Source: Parasphingorhabdus cellanae (lineage in GTDB: Bacteria; Pseudomonadota; Alphaproteobacteria; Sphingomonadales; Sphingomonadaceae). From it: a stretch of DNA of 64,000 bases. Shown piece after piece: positions 47,213-56,974 of this stretch. Position numbers and translations under genes: made by a program. The first letter of the stretch is position 1; every line of letters starts with the position of its first letter. The stretch is taken from assembly GCF_017498565.1 (NCBI RefSeq), contig NZ_CP071794.1:3276001-3340000 (forward strand), read 5' to 3'. The notes below the pieces were generated by a model. The model was not told the DNA's origin. It saw nothing but the letters and a program-made list of their open reading frames with translations, and ran no database searches.

Positions 47213-48556
47213 TTATACGCTTTGTTCCGCGGGTTGTTCCGGCATTGGAATGGCGACGTTGCGGAGCAGGGTGCTGGCGGTCAGGTCGCCGGCAACATTG
47301 ACACTGGTGCGGCTCATGTCGAGCAGCCGGTCGACGCCCATGACGATAACCATCCCGTCCGCAGGGATACCAAATCCGGCCGCTACGCTGACCAGAATGG
47401 CAATGCTAACGCCCGGCGTTCCCGGTGCGCCGATGGAAGAGGCAACGAGAGTCACGGTCATCAATATGATTTGTCCTCCGCTTAATTCGATCCCAGACAT
47501 TTGGGCTAAAAACAGAATTGCAACGCTTTGATAAAGGGCTGTCCCGGCCATGTTCATGGTTGCACCCAGCGGCGCGACCAGATTTGCGACTTCGCGCGGT
47601 ACGCCCAGCTTTTTGGCCGATTGTACGGTGCTCGGCATGACCGCAGTGGAACTCGATGTGGAAAAAGCGAGTAACAACGTCTCTCCGGTATTTTTGAAAA
47701 ACGCGATCGGTCCGACCCGGGCGAAAATGGTAAGAATAATAAGGTATAAAAGAAACAGCAGGAACAGGCCAAGAAGGACAGTGCCGACATAAGCGGAAAC
47801 CCCGATCAACGTATTCAGGCCGATCCGCATAACCAGCTGTGCCATCATGCCGAAGACAGCGAGCGGCGCGAGATACATCGCCCATTTGACGATCGTCATA
47901 CAAATGGACAGCAGCGCATCCAGAACCGAGAGGAACGGCGCGATCCGGTCGCGGGTGACTTGTGTCGCGGCAATGCCCACCAGCAACGCAAAAGCCACAA
48001 TCGCCATGAGGTCACCCTGTACGATGGACGCGGTTGGATTGTTGGGCAGAATACCGGAAATAATCTCCGGCGCTTTACCGAGATCAAAGGACGCTGGCTC
48101 GCCTTCCGGTATTGCCGTATCTGAGGCAGTGGTGAGTGACCCAACGAGGCCTGATCCCGGCCGTAAAATGCTCGCCAGCGTAATGCCGATCGCCGCGGCA
48201 GCGAAGGTTGTCGCCAGAACGAAGCCTGCGAAGCGCAGGCCAATCCGCTTCAAGGCTTCGCCAGATCCGCTGCCGGTCAACCCGCCGATGATCGAGGCAA
48301 AGACGAGTGGTACCAACACCATTGCGATGAGGCCGAGGAACAGCTGCCCGGGAAGCGCTAACCAAGCGCCAAGCCAGCGTGCTGTCTCGGCCGAAACCAG
48401 ACCGCCTTCGGGACCGAGCAACAGGCCCGTGGCAATACCGAGAATGAGTGCAACGATAACCTGTGCCCAAAGCCGGGTCCGGATCCAGCTGCGCATCTTG
48501 GCGGATTGCTGGCCGAGATGAATGCGCGGCAACTCGGGAAGCGTGGGTATCGGCAT
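47213..48556 (-). CDS. Dicarboxylate/amino acid:cation symporter (DAACS family)
   Basis: 447 residues with eight or more membrane helices plus re-entrant loops. HP1 carries the Ser-rich STSSSTAVMPSTV and TM7 the substrate/sodium motif APLGATMNMAGTALYQ; HP2 is LVASSIGAPGTPGVSIAIL and the ending NVAGDLTAS contains the conserved Asp-Arg of TM8. Resembles GltP/GltT-type glutamate/aspartate or C4-dicarboxylate transporters. It shares its strand with the host-attachment-like gene and is divergent from the acyl-CoA synthetase. Confidence 0.9.
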   Translation of the reverse strand: MPIPTLPELPRIHLGQQSAKMRSWIRTRLWAQVIVALILGIATGLLLGPEGGLVSAETARWLGAWLALPGQLFLGLIAMVLVPLVFASIIGGLTGSGSGEALKRIGLRFAGFVLATTFAAAAIGITLASILRPGSGLVGSLTTASDTAIPEGEPASFDLGKAPEIISGILPNNPTASIVQGDLMAIVAFALLVGIAATQVTRDRIAPFLSVLDALLSICMTIVKWAMYLAPLAVFGMMAQLVMRIGLNTLIGVSAYVGTVLLGLFLLFLLYLIILTIFARVGPIAFFKNTGETLLLAFSTSSSTAVMPSTVQSAKKLGVPREVANLVAPLGATMNMAGTALYQSVAILFLAQMSGIELSGGQIILMTVTLVASSIGAPGTPGVSIAILVSVAAGFGIPADGMVIVMGVDRLLDMSRTSVNVAGDLTASTLLRNVAIPMPEQPAEQSV

Positions 48557-48752
48557 GAATTGCTTTCATTGCGAGATTTTGAGTTTGCGATAATTGAGAC
48601 CGCGCAAGCTCTCCTGCCATCTGTGAGGGCGGGCAATAGGTAATATCCCTGATGGCCGGGAGAAGATGGTCAGAGCAAGATGCACGAGGAGAAGACGTTA
48701 AGAGGAAATGGCGGATTGCATTTTTCGCCATGATGCATGAAACAGGCGGGCT

Positions 48753-50336
48753 ATGACAAAAATTGAACCTATCGCCTATCTTGAACAACCATTTGGTCAT
48801 CTTGCCGATCTGATCAATGCGCATGCCGCCAATCAGCCCGACCGTTTTGCCCTGGATGACGGCGAAGAAAAACTGACTTGGGCGGAAACAGCCGCATTGG
48901 TCAACCGTGTCGCTGCGCAGCTTCAGGCGGACGGTCTGGCAAAGGGGCAGGCCGTTTCGATTCTCGGGACGACAACCATCCGTTACGCCATCGCCTATCT
49001 GGCTGCCATAGTTGCCGGCGGTTGCGCGGCCCCATTGACAACTTCCGCAACACCAAAACAGCTGGCCAATATGATGGCTGATAGTGGAGCGATGCATTTA
49101 TTTGTGGATAGCGCCAAGCGAGCGGAACTTTTTGAGAGCGGAATAGACTTGCCGCCGATCCAGCATATCATGATGGATTTGGCAAAAGATGACGCTCCGT
49201 CGATGGACGACTGGATGGCAAATGAAGGCGCTAAGCCGAAAGACCCCGACGTTGGCCCCAAAGATCCATTCAACATCATCTATTCCAGCGGCACCACTGG
49301 CACACCCAAAGGCATAGTACAAAGCCGCCAGATGCGCTGGTACCAAATGGCTGTCGGCGAAAACTCCGGCTATGGTGGGCCGGGCCAAGTCTCGCTGTTC
49401 TCCACGCCGCTTTATTCCAATACGACGCTGGGTATTTTTGTCGCAACCGTTGCCTATGGCGGGACATCTATTCTTATGCGCAAGTTTGATTGCCAGCGCT
49501 GGCTGGAACTGGCGCAGGAAAACCGCGCGACACATACCATGCTGGTCCCTGTGCAATATCAGAGGTTGATGGATTTTGAAGGCTTTAACGATTATGATCT
49601 CAGTCACTTCACTCATAAATATTGCACCAGTGCGCCTTTTTCGGCCGAACTAAAGGCAGAAGTGATCCAGCGCATGCCCGGCGGGTTGATCGAGATTTAC
49701 TCAATGACGGAGGGCGGGGTGGTCTGCATCCTTCTGGCACATGCTTTTCCAGACAAGCTGCACACGGTCGGTATAGCCTGGGGCGGCAGTGAAGTGATCA
49801 CGGTCGACGAAGACCTGAATCGCCTGCCGCCTGGCGAGATGGGCGAATTGGTCGGGCGCTCCCAGACGATGATGAGTGGGTACCAGAACCAGCCGGAGAA
49901 AACCGAAGAAGCGAGCTGGTATGATGAAAATGGCGATCGCTGGCAGCGTATGGGTGATATTGGCCGGGTCGACGAAGATGGTTTCATCACCCTGATGGGC
50001 CGCTCCAAGGACATGATTATCTCCGGCGGATTTAACATTTATCCGCGCGATCTTGAAGAAGCATTGATGGCTCAGTCCGATGTGGCTGATGCTGCGGTTG
50101 TGGGTATCGATTCCAAGCAATGGGGTGAGACACCAGTGGGTTTTGTTGTGACGGAAGAGGGCATTTCGCTGGATTTGGAAGCCTTGAAAGAGGCGACCAA
50201 TGCTGAACTCGGCAAGACGCAGCGCCTGTCCGAACTCTACCTGATCGATGAATTGCCGCGCAGCCATATTGGCAAGATTCTGAAAACCGAATTGCGCGAT
50301 ATAGCCCAGCAAGCGGCGCCAGTGGCCACCGATTAA
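48753..50336 (+). CDS. Acyl-CoA synthetase (AMP-binding family)
   Basis: ANL-superfamily adenylating enzyme, 527 residues. The ATP-binding P-loop is NIIYSSGTTGTPKGIVQS; A5 is YSMTEGGV; the hinge region reads GRSKDMIISGGFNIYPRDLEEAL; the C-terminal catalytic Lys is in LPRSHIGKILKTELR. It makes an acyl-adenylate and then an acyl-CoA, probably from a fatty or aromatic acid. The DAACS symporter gene is divergent; no other fatty acid gene is adjacent. The substrate cannot be told from the sequence. Confidence 0.9.
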   Translation: MTKIEPIAYLEQPFGHLADLINAHAANQPDRFALDDGEEKLTWAETAALVNRVAAQLQADGLAKGQAVSILGTTTIRYAIAYLAAIVAGGCAAPLTTSATPKQLANMMADSGAMHLFVDSAKRAELFESGIDLPPIQHIMMDLAKDDAPSMDDWMANEGAKPKDPDVGPKDPFNIIYSSGTTGTPKGIVQSRQMRWYQMAVGENSGYGGPGQVSLFSTPLYSNTTLGIFVATVAYGGTSILMRKFDCQRWLELAQENRATHTMLVPVQYQRLMDFEGFNDYDLSHFTHKYCTSAPFSAELKAEVIQRMPGGLIEIYSMTEGGVVCILLAHAFPDKLHTVGIAWGGSEVITVDEDLNRLPPGEMGELVGRSQTMMSGYQNQPEKTEEASWYDENGDRWQRMGDIGRVDEDGFITLMGRSKDMIISGGFNIYPRDLEEALMAQSDVADAAVVGIDSKQWGETPVGFVVTEEGISLDLEALKEATNAELGKTQRLSELYLIDELPRSHIGKILKTELRDIAQQAAPVATD

Positions 50337-50383
50337 CCACATTTGTAAAGGCTTTATTGTCGATAATCGTTACATTTATGACA

Positions 50384-50404
50384 TGGTTAACATTAATTTA
50401 ACCA
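50384..50404 (+). promoter_or_regulatory. Dyad TGGTTAA-N7-TTAACCA (possible activator site)
   Basis: Perfect 7-base arms around CATTAAT, 35 bases upstream of the sigma-54 element. It is a candidate binding site for an enhancer-binding protein, although such sites are usually farther upstream. Confidence 0.35.
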
Positions 50405-50438
50405 AGTAATATATTGAAAAGTAACGCTTGTGTGAAAA

Positions 50439-50454
50439 TGGCATAACGCCTGCT
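50439..50454 (+). promoter_or_regulatory. Sigma-54 (-24/-12) promoter of the PEP-CTERM gene
   Basis: TGGCATAACGCCTGCT, with the GG and GC dinucleotides exactly 10 bases apart and 11 of 12 key positions tolerable against TGGCACG-N4-TTGCT. It lies about 70 bases upstream of the PEP-CTERM gene, giving a leader of around 60 bases. PEP-CTERM genes are known to be activated by RpoN with PrsK/PrsR in other proteobacteria. Confidence 0.65.
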
Positions 50455-50524
50455 TCTGTTTCTCGTGAACCGGTTTGGTCTGTTCAGACATTAACGCTGA
50501 TCCGTCCCGGAGCCGACTGATGAA

Positions 50525-51235
50525 ATGATGAATAACAACAGGGCAAAATTCATGCGCAAGATTACTATAGCAACTTTGACCGCCATTGGCCTGGCCGCCG
50601 CTTATGCGACGCCGGCATCTGCAGGTGTTATTGATTACGCCGCAACCAACTACACTGGCGGCTCTTGTAAGCATGGTCTTTATACCGGTAACACCGGTCG
50701 CGGCTGCAATCGCAGATACTCGTTTCAGGACGGCACGACGTTCAGCCACGATACCGACGCGCAGACAGCGACGTTGACAGGAACCGCAATCAATGGAGCC
50801 GGGCAGGTAGCAACCCTGGACCTAAACTTCAGCAATTTTTTGGAAACCATCGACGGTACGAATTTTGACTATAAAAATGGTGGCGGCAATTTTAATCCTG
50901 CTACCGACACACCGGATATAGATTTTTTCACCAGCGGATCAGGAACAATCAGCATTGATGGGGCGATTTACACGGTGAACCCCAATGATCCTTTTGCTGG
51001 CAACACAACATTACAGTTCGGCAATGGCGCGAATGATAAGAACAAGAAATTTGGTGGTTCGGCTTGGCTAAATATTCTGAACCCTCATGGTCACGCGGTT
51101 AAACATTGGGATATTAACTTCAATCTCGACAAAATCGCATCTGAAGTTCCAGAGCCTGGCACTTTGGGTCTTCTTGGTTTGGCAGTTGGCGGTTTATGGG
51201 CAGGAACCCGGCGGCGCAAGGCGCTCGCTGCCTGA
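50525..51235 (+). CDS. PEP-CTERM sorting domain protein
   Basis: 236 residues with a Sec signal peptide (MRKITIATLTAIGLAAAYATPASA), a beta-rich extracellular region with four cysteines near its start, and the tripartite sorting signal EVPEPGTLGLLGLAVGGLWAGTRRRK: the VPEP motif, a hydrophobic helix and basic residues. Exosortase would cleave it for release or attachment in exopolysaccharide. Two Met starts are possible (50525 and 50552); the second gives the tighter signal peptide and has AGGG upstream. A sigma-54 promoter precedes it and a terminator follows. No exosortase gene is in the window. Confidence 0.88.
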   Translation: MMNNNRAKFMRKITIATLTAIGLAAAYATPASAGVIDYAATNYTGGSCKHGLYTGNTGRGCNRRYSFQDGTTFSHDTDAQTATLTGTAINGAGQVATLDLNFSNFLETIDGTNFDYKNGGGNFNPATDTPDIDFFTSGSGTISIDGAIYTVNPNDPFAGNTTLQFGNGANDKNKKFGGSAWLNILNPHGHAVKHWDINFNLDKIASEVPEPGTLGLLGLAVGGLWAGTRRRKALAA

Positions 51236-51257
51236 GCAGCCTCATAATCTTCAACTG

Positions 51258-51294
51258 AAACCGGGTGGCCCAATCAGCGCCCGGTTTCTTTTTG
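51258..51294 (+). terminator. Intrinsic terminator of the PEP-CTERM gene
   Basis: AAACCGGGTG pairs with CGCCCGGTTT, followed by CTTTTTG. It lies 23 bases past the stop codon, making the PEP-CTERM gene a single-gene transcript. Confidence 0.82.
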
Positions 51295-51357
51295 CCCTTT
51301 TTCCACTTTGGCTCAGGCTTAGGCCTTTTTAAAGGCTTTCTCCGTTAACAGAAACGG

Positions 51358-53004
51358 ATGTTGGATCGGCCTAAACCCTCTATAACTGTTCCCCTCGCAG
51401 CGATAACACTCTTGCTAAGTGCTTGCGCGATGGGAGGCGGCGATCCGATGACTGATGCCGAGGCTGCGTTTGCTGACAATGATTATCGCAGCGCCCGTAT
51501 CTATTTGCTGTCTGCACTGAAAGAAAATAGCGCTGATCCAAAAGCCAACTTGCTGTTCGCCAAAACCCAGCTACGCCTGGGTGATGGTGTCGCGGCAGAG
51601 GCGGCACTGAAAAAACTGGCCGATAATAAGGAATACCGATCGGAAGCACGTATCCTGATGGCACACGCGCTGTTTTTGCGCGATATGCCAGCGCGCGCGT
51701 TGGCGCTGACCGAAAACCCCGATCCAGACTATGCCAGTCTTGCCTATTGGGTAAAGGCGCAGGCTTTGTTACAACTGGACCAGAAAGAGGGGGCTGTGGC
51801 CGCTCTATCAGAGGGTCTTGCCGCTGTACCCAACGATCCTGTTTTATTGGCTTTGCGCGGCAATTATGAAATGGACAGCCGCAATATCAGCGCTGCACGC
51901 CGTACCGCAACGCTCGCGCTTAAATATGGGCCGGACAATCTTGATGCGCTGCTTTTATCTGGCCAGTTAGCATTGATGCGTCAGGATTTGCCTGCCGCAA
52001 AAGTCGCTTTCGACAAAGCGCTGAAGCTTTATCCCGATAGCATCACGCCGCTTTTTTCCGTGGCCGCGGTTAACGCTGATCTGGGTAATGACAAGGACGC
52101 TAAGGCCGGTCTGAAACGCGTGCTGGAGCTGGCGCCCGGCCATCCCATGGCGCTCTTTCTGATGGCCCGATTGGCCTTTAATGATGGCAATCTTGATCGC
52201 GCGCATGACTTGGTTCAGGGAGCTGGAGAAACGCTTGATGACGTTCCGGGCGTGACGCTGCTGCGAGGCGAAATAGCTTATCTGAAAGGTAATCATGAAC
52301 AGGCAATCGACCAATTGCGGAGATTTCTGTCGGATATGCCTGGCCATGTTCAGGGCACTACAGTGCTGGGCCATGCCCTGGCAGCGACCGGTAATGAGGC
52401 GGAGGCTTATCAGCTGGTCAAACCGGCTGCGAACCGGGCGAATGCAACACCGCAACTATTGGCACTGGCAGCAAAATTGGGCAAAATCCAAAACGACCCG
52501 GCGGCGACCAGTTTCGCCCAGCGCGCTGAGGCAACAGGCACTCGCGAGGATATTGCGCTGAAAATGACGGAGGCTGGTGAGGCCATAGCGAACAAGAAAT
52601 GGCAAAAAGCCGATGCTATCTATGCCGATCTGAGGGCCTCTGGCTTGATCAATAATGCGATCATCATGAACAATAGCGCATTGGTCCAGCTGGAGCTGGG
52701 CAATGAAGCGCAAGCGGTCAAATTTGCTCGTGCCGCAGCCGCATTGACGCCCGATGATCCTAATGTGTTGGACACGCTAGGCTGGACTTTGCTGCAATCC
52801 GGGCAAGACAAGGCCGAAGCATTGAAGCTGCTGCGGCAAGCATCGGCGCGGGCTCCCGGCAATTTGGAAATTCGTTGGCATCTTGCGAATGCGCTGGCGG
52901 CCAACGGGCAGGCGGGAGAAGCCAAACAGTTGATTTCCGGCTTGAAAGCCTTTGCAAGTTCCGATCAACAGGCGCAAATTGACGCGCTGCTCGCCCGGCT
53001 TTAA
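51358..53004 (+). CDS. Tetratricopeptide repeat lipoprotein (PrsT-like)
   Basis: 548 residues. The N-terminus (ITVPLAAITLLLSACAMGG) is a lipoprotein signal with a Cys lipobox at about residue 22. Then follow at least a dozen TPR-like helical pairs (e.g. DYRSARIYLLSALKENSADPKANLLFAKTQLRLGD and NVLDTLGWTLLQSGQDKAEALKLLRQASARAPG). This resembles PrsT, the TPR lipoprotein of PEP-CTERM/exosortase systems, but is shorter, so it may just be a generic TPR lipoprotein. It follows the PEP-CTERM gene after a terminator, which supports a linked role in sorting or export. Confidence 0.78.
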   Translation: MLDRPKPSITVPLAAITLLLSACAMGGGDPMTDAEAAFADNDYRSARIYLLSALKENSADPKANLLFAKTQLRLGDGVAAEAALKKLADNKEYRSEARILMAHALFLRDMPARALALTENPDPDYASLAYWVKAQALLQLDQKEGAVAALSEGLAAVPNDPVLLALRGNYEMDSRNISAARRTATLALKYGPDNLDALLLSGQLALMRQDLPAAKVAFDKALKLYPDSITPLFSVAAVNADLGNDKDAKAGLKRVLELAPGHPMALFLMARLAFNDGNLDRAHDLVQGAGETLDDVPGVTLLRGEIAYLKGNHEQAIDQLRRFLSDMPGHVQGTTVLGHALAATGNEAEAYQLVKPAANRANATPQLLALAAKLGKIQNDPAATSFAQRAEATGTREDIALKMTEAGEAIANKKWQKADAIYADLRASGLINNAIIMNNSALVQLELGNEAQAVKFARAAAALTPDDPNVLDTLGWTLLQSGQDKAEALKLLRQASARAPGNLEIRWHLANALAANGQAGEAKQLISGLKAFASSDQQAQIDALLARL

Positions 53005-53076
53005 CTCTGACCACAAACTTTATAATCCGCCCTACAATCTATAGACTCTTCCCCCGCGTCAGATTAAGCGCATTTC

Positions 53077-54636
53077 ATGTCTATTGCTCATGAAGAAACC
53101 ATATTGATTGTCGATTTCGGCTCTCAGGTCACGCAGCTTATAGCCCGCCGGGTCCGTGAAGCGGGGGTCTATTCAGAGATTGCTCCGTTTAACAATGCGG
53201 AAGACGCGTTTGAGCGGATGAAACCCAAAGGAATTATCCTGTCGGGCGGTCCATCCAGCGTTACAGATGAAGGCAGCCCGCGTATCCCGCAAGCGTTTCT
53301 TGATGCTGATATTCCGGTGCTCGGCATATGCTATGGCCAGCAGGTTATGACCACCCAATTGGGCGGTCAGGTTGAAGGCGGCGAGAGCGGCGAATTTGGC
53401 CGCGCCTTTATCGAGATTGCCGAAAGCTGCGTATTGTTCGACGGCCTGTGGAAGGTCGGGGAGAAGCACCAGGTTTGGATGAGCCACGGCGATAAAGTCA
53501 CCGAATTTGCCCCCGGCTTCCGCATCGTCGCAACCACAGAAGGCGCGCCTTTCGCGATTATCGCGGATGACGACAAACGCTTTTACGGCATGCAGTTCCA
53601 TCCCGAAGTCGTGCACACGCCCGATGGCGGCAAGTTGATTGCCAATTTTGTTCGCCATGTCTGCGGCTGTGCCGGCGACTGGTCGATGGCAGAATTCAAG
53701 GCGGCCAAGATCAAGGAAATCCGCGAGCAGGTTGGCGATGGCAAAGTCATTTGCGGGCTTTCGGGCGGTGTCGACAGCGCGGTCGCCGCTGTGTTGATCC
53801 ACGAAGCCATTGGTGAACAGCTGACCTGTGTGTTTGTCGATCACGGCCTGATGCGCATGGGTGAGGCGGATCAGGTGGTGAGCCTGTTCAAGGGTCATTA
53901 TAATATTCCGCTGGTGCATCTCGATGTCGAGACATTGTTCCTCAACGGCCTGAAAGGCGAGGCGGACCCGGAAAAGAAGCGCAAATTTATTGGCAAGACC
54001 TTTATCGATGTGTTTGAGATTGAAGCAAAAAAAGTCGGTGGCGCAGATTTTCTTGCGCAAGGGACGCTCTATCCGGATGTGATTGAGAGCGTGAGCTTTA
54101 CCGGTGGACCCAGCGTGACAATCAAATCGCATCATAATGTCGGCGGCCTACCAGAACGCATGAATATGAAGCTGGTCGAACCGCTGCGCGAACTGTTCAA
54201 GGACGAAGTCCGCGCATTGGGCCGCGAACTCGGCCTGCCGGAAATTTTCGTCGGTCGCCATCCGTTCCCCGGACCGGGTCTAGCCATCCGTATTCCTGGC
54301 GAAGTGACCAAAGAGCGCTGCGACATTTTGCGCAAAGCGGACGCTATCTATCTGGAAGAAATAAGAAATGCTGGTTTGTATGATGCGATCTGGCAGGCCT
54401 TCGCAGTGCTGCTCCCGGTCAAGACCGTGGGCGTGATGGGCGATAGCCGCACCTATGACAATGTCTGCGGCCTGCGTGCTGTAACCAGCACCGATGGTAT
54501 GACCGCCGATGTCTATCCCTTTGACGCGAGTTTCCTGACGCGGGTTTCGACGCGGATTGTGAATGAGGTGAAGGGGATTAACCGGGTGGTTTATGATTAT
54601 ACCTCGAAACCTCCGGGGACTATTGAGTGGGAGTGA
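53077..54636 (+). CDS. guaA: GMP synthase (glutamine-hydrolysing)
   Basis: 519 residues converting XMP to GMP with ATP and glutamine. The class I glutaminase domain has [10 protein letters not shown], the catalytic Cys in VLGICYGQQ and the His/Glu of [10 protein letters not shown]; the ATP pyrophosphatase domain has the P-loop [10 protein letters not shown]; the dimerisation domain ends with [14 protein letters not shown]. Standard length and composition. It lies 72 bases after the TPR lipoprotein and is probably transcribed alone. Confidence 0.97.
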   Translation: MSIAHEETILIVDFGSQVTQLIARRVREAGVYSEIAPFNNAEDAFERMKPKGIILSGGPSSVTDEGSPRIPQAFLDADIPVLGICYGQQVMTTQLGGQVEGGESGEFGRAFIEIAESCVLFDGLWKVGEKHQVWMSHGDKVTEFAPGFRIVATTEGAPFAIIADDDKRFYGMQFHPEVVHTPDGGKLIANFVRHVCGCAGDWSMAEFKAAKIKEIREQVGDGKVICGLSGGVDSAVAAVLIHEAIGEQLTCVFVDHGLMRMGEADQVVSLFKGHYNIPLVHLDVETLFLNGLKGEADPEKKRKFIGKTFIDVFEIEAKKVGGADFLAQGTLYPDVIESVSFTGGPSVTIKSHHNVGGLPERMNMKLVEPLRELFKDEVRALGRELGLPEIFVGRHPFPGPGLAIRIPGEVTKERCDILRKADAIYLEEIRNAGLYDAIWQAFAVLLPVKTVGVMGDSRTYDNVCGLRAVTSTDGMTADVYPFDASFLTRVSTRIVNEVKGINRVVYDYTSKPPGTIEWE

Positions 54637-54692
54637 ATGGAAGTCATTGGCTTCGTTTGCATTTTTCATTGCGATTAGCTCGTTATTTGACG

Positions 54693-54715
54693 GTCCTTCG
54701 ACAGGCTCAGGACGA
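54693..54715. repeat. Solo arm of the TCCTTCGACAGG repeat family
   Basis: The 23-base sequence beginning GTCCTTCGACAGGCTCAGGA is identical to the right arm of the inverted repeat at 42977-43045. It stands alone between guaA and the MDR oxidoreductase. Confidence 0.75.
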
Positions 54716-54753
54716 ACGGGTAAGGGGTTATAAATAAAAGAGGAAATATCGTC

Positions 54754-55761
54754 ATGAAAGCCATTCAACTTCAAGCTCCGGCATCGCTCGACAATCTCAA
54801 ACTCGTCGATCTCCCCGATCCGGCCGCCCCCGGTCCCGGCGAAATCGCTGTCCGGTTGCGCGCCTCAAGCCTCAACTATCATGATTATGCAGTGGTCAAG
54901 GGCATGCTGCCAACCGCCGAAAACCGCATACCGATGTCCGATGGCGCGGGCGAAGTGACGGCCGTGGGAGAGGGCGTGACCGCGTTTAAAACCGGCGACG
55001 CCGTGGTTTCCACCTTCTTCCCCGATTGGATAGACGGCGCTCCGCCCGAAGGCGGGTTTCAGCGCGTGCCTGGTGACGGGATTGATGGCTATGCCTGTGA
55101 GCAAACGGTTGGCCCGGCGACAGCCTGGACGCATGCACCAAAGGGCTATAGCGCCGCCGAATCGGCAACCTTGACCTGCGCGGGCCTAACCGCCTGGCGG
55201 GCGTTGTTTGTCGATGGCTGCGTGAAACCCGGCGATACTGTGCTGGTGCAGGGTACGGGCGGCGTGTCGATATTTGCGCTGCAATTTGCCAAGGCGGCTG
55301 GGGCTACGGTGATCGCAACGTCGTCCTCTAACGAAAAGCTGGAGCGGCTTAAAGCGATGGGCGCGGACCATCTGATTAATTACAAAGAGGTAGAGGCCTG
55401 GGGACCAAAAGTGCTCGAACTGACCGGTGGTGCGGGCGTTGATTGCGTGGTTGAAATTGGCGGTCCCGGTACGCTCGACCAGTCGATGATGGCGACGCGT
55501 ATTGGCGGCCATATCGCGCTAATTGGTGTCTTAACCGGTTTTGCCGGTCCAGTTCAAACAGCTATGCTTATGGCGAAAAACCTTCGTGTTCAGGGCCTGA
55601 CCGTCGGCAGCCGCGCGCAGCAGATCGATATGATCGCGGCCATTGAGGCCAATGGCATCAAGCCGGTGCTCGACAAGCATTTCGCGCTGGCCGACTTGGC
55701 CGACGCTTTCCGGCATCAGGAATCCGGTGCGCATTTTGGAAAGATTATCGTCGATATCTAA
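54754..55761 (+). CDS. MDR-family NAD(P)-dependent alcohol dehydrogenase/quinone oxidoreductase
   Basis: 335 residues of the medium-chain dehydrogenase/reductase type: GroES-like domain (RASSLNYHDYAVVKG, MSDGAGEVTAVGEGV) and Rossmann domain (VLVQGTGGVSIFALQFAKAAGATVIATSSSNEKLERLKAMGADHLINYK). The catalytic zinc Cys/His set and the four-Cys structural-zinc lobe are not evident, so it looks like the zinc-independent quinone-oxidoreductase/enoyl-reductase branch. AGAGGAAA precedes the ATG. The substrate is unknown. Confidence 0.85.
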   Translation: MKAIQLQAPASLDNLKLVDLPDPAAPGPGEIAVRLRASSLNYHDYAVVKGMLPTAENRIPMSDGAGEVTAVGEGVTAFKTGDAVVSTFFPDWIDGAPPEGGFQRVPGDGIDGYACEQTVGPATAWTHAPKGYSAAESATLTCAGLTAWRALFVDGCVKPGDTVLVQGTGGVSIFALQFAKAAGATVIATSSSNEKLERLKAMGADHLINYKEVEAWGPKVLELTGGAGVDCVVEIGGPGTLDQSMMATRIGGHIALIGVLTGFAGPVQTAMLMAKNLRVQGLTVGSRAQQIDMIAAIEANGIKPVLDKHFALADLADAFRHQESGAHFGKIIVDI

Positions 55762-55838
55762 CGGGCGTTTGGGGCAACCCGTAGCTTTAAAGACGCAATG
55801 TTCTTGTCATGTTCGCCAGTTCAGGGCATCTTTAAAGC

Positions 55839-56555
55839 ATGCAAGTGACTTTCGATTTCGATTCCCGCCCCGCCTTGCTGGATCGCATCCAGCAGCAATT
55901 AATCGCGCGTTTCGGGCGGATTGTGCGCCCTGCGGAAAAGCGCCGCGATCCGGTTTGGACAGTGGTACAGGGGGTGATCGGAGCACGGTCGAAAACGGCT
56001 GTGTCTAACGCTTCTACCGATCAATTGTTGGCTGATTTCGGCACTTGGGAAGCGGTAGCAGGGCTGCCTCTAGAGATACTGACCGACTATCTCGCCCATC
56101 AGACTTTTCCAGATCTTTCAGCAAGTCGCTTAAAGGATTGTTTGTCGGAAATCATAAATCGATGCGGAGCCGTTGACCTGTCCCTTCTGGCGGAAATGAA
56201 AACCGCAGATGCAATGACGTGGCTCGAATCCCTGCCTAGCGTTGCACGCAAGATCAGTGCGGGCGTCGTGAGCAACAGCACGTTGGAGCGCAAAGCACTG
56301 GTGATCGACACGCACCATCGCCGCGTGGTCCAGCGCATCGGGCTGGTGCCGCCCAAGGCTGATACGACACGTGCCTATGATATCCTGATGCCGGTCCTGC
56401 CGCCTGACTGGTCAGCGGCGGACATTGATGAACATCACCTGTTAATCAAAAGGCTAGGCCAGACGCATTGTCGGCCCTCCCGTCCGAATTGTGCCGACTG
56501 TCCGGTGCGCGGCGATTGCGAGACTGGGCAGGTTTCCGGAAAGCAGGCATCGTGA
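55839..56555 (+). CDS. HhH-GPD base-excision DNA glycosylase (divergent endonuclease III-like)
   Basis: 238 residues. The helix-hairpin-helix region is LESLPSVARKISAGVV, with the catalytic Lys of the RK pair, and the GPD Asp lies in LVIDTHHRRVVQRIG. The C-terminus has the [4Fe-4S] pattern CX6CX2CX5C (HCRPSRPNCADCPVRGDCETG). The hairpin has Ser/Ala in place of the usual two glycines (LPGVGRK). It lies about 1 kb upstream of a canonical nth; two GNAT genes sit between the glycosylases. Its stop overlaps the first GNAT by four bases. The damaged base it handles is unknown. Confidence 0.85.
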   Translation: MQVTFDFDSRPALLDRIQQQLIARFGRIVRPAEKRRDPVWTVVQGVIGARSKTAVSNASTDQLLADFGTWEAVAGLPLEILTDYLAHQTFPDLSASRLKDCLSEIINRCGAVDLSLLAEMKTADAMTWLESLPSVARKISAGVVSNSTLERKALVIDTHHRRVVQRIGLVPPKADTTRAYDILMPVLPPDWSAADIDEHHLLIKRLGQTHCRPSRPNCADCPVRGDCETGQVSGKQAS

Positions 56556-56974
56556 ACACCTGTTCTTCGACACGGCAGGCCGGGGCGGATGATCGCGATG
56601 CGGTAGTATCGCTTTGGGAAGCCTGTGGTTTGACTCGCCCATGGAATGATGCTGCCGCTGATTTCAAACGCGCAGTGGATGGCGCTACCTCTGCTATCCT
56701 GTGCTTTGAGGAGGACGGAAAACTGGTGGCGACAGTCATGGTCGGTGATGATGGTCATCGCGGCTGGGTCTATTATCTCGGTGTATTGCCAGATGGCAGA
56801 CGGCAGGGACTTGGGCGTCTGATGATGGCAGCAGCCGAATCATGGCTGCGTGAACGGGGCGCGCCAAAAATCCAGTTGATGGTGCGCGATGACAATGAAC
56901 AGGCCATCGGATTTTACAAGGCGTTGGGATATAAATTGCAACCGGTTGTGACCATCGGACGGCGGCTGGATTGA
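56552..56974 (+). CDS. GNAT family N-acetyltransferase (YpeA-like)
   Basis: 140 residues with LWEACGLTRPWNDAAADFKRAV at the N-terminus, the signature of YpeA-like acetyltransferases, the acetyl-CoA binding loop VLPDGRRQGLGRLMMAAAESWL and the C-terminal NEQAIGFYKALGYK. The GTG at 56552 overlaps the preceding stop codon in GTGA; a longer frame running back through the glycosylase gene is not credible. The start of the next GNAT overlaps its stop by one base (TGATG). Confidence 0.82.
   Translation: MNTCSSTRQAGADDRDAVVSLWEACGLTRPWNDAAADFKRAVDGATSAILCFEEDGKLVATVMVGDDGHRGWVYYLGVLPDGRRQGLGRLMMAAAESWLRERGAPKIQLMVRDDNEQAIGFYKALGYKLQPVVTIGRRLD

Noticed and set aside
50520..50528. Minimal upstream ORF (ATG AAA TGA) before the PEP-CTERM gene
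   Set aside because: Three codons with a GGAG ahead is suggestive of translational coupling, but so short a frame is expected by chance.
56468..56551. Longer start of the YpeA-like GNAT gene inside the glycosylase gene
   Set aside because: The extra 28 residues have no GNAT character; the GTG at 56552 overlapping the stop codon is the natural start.
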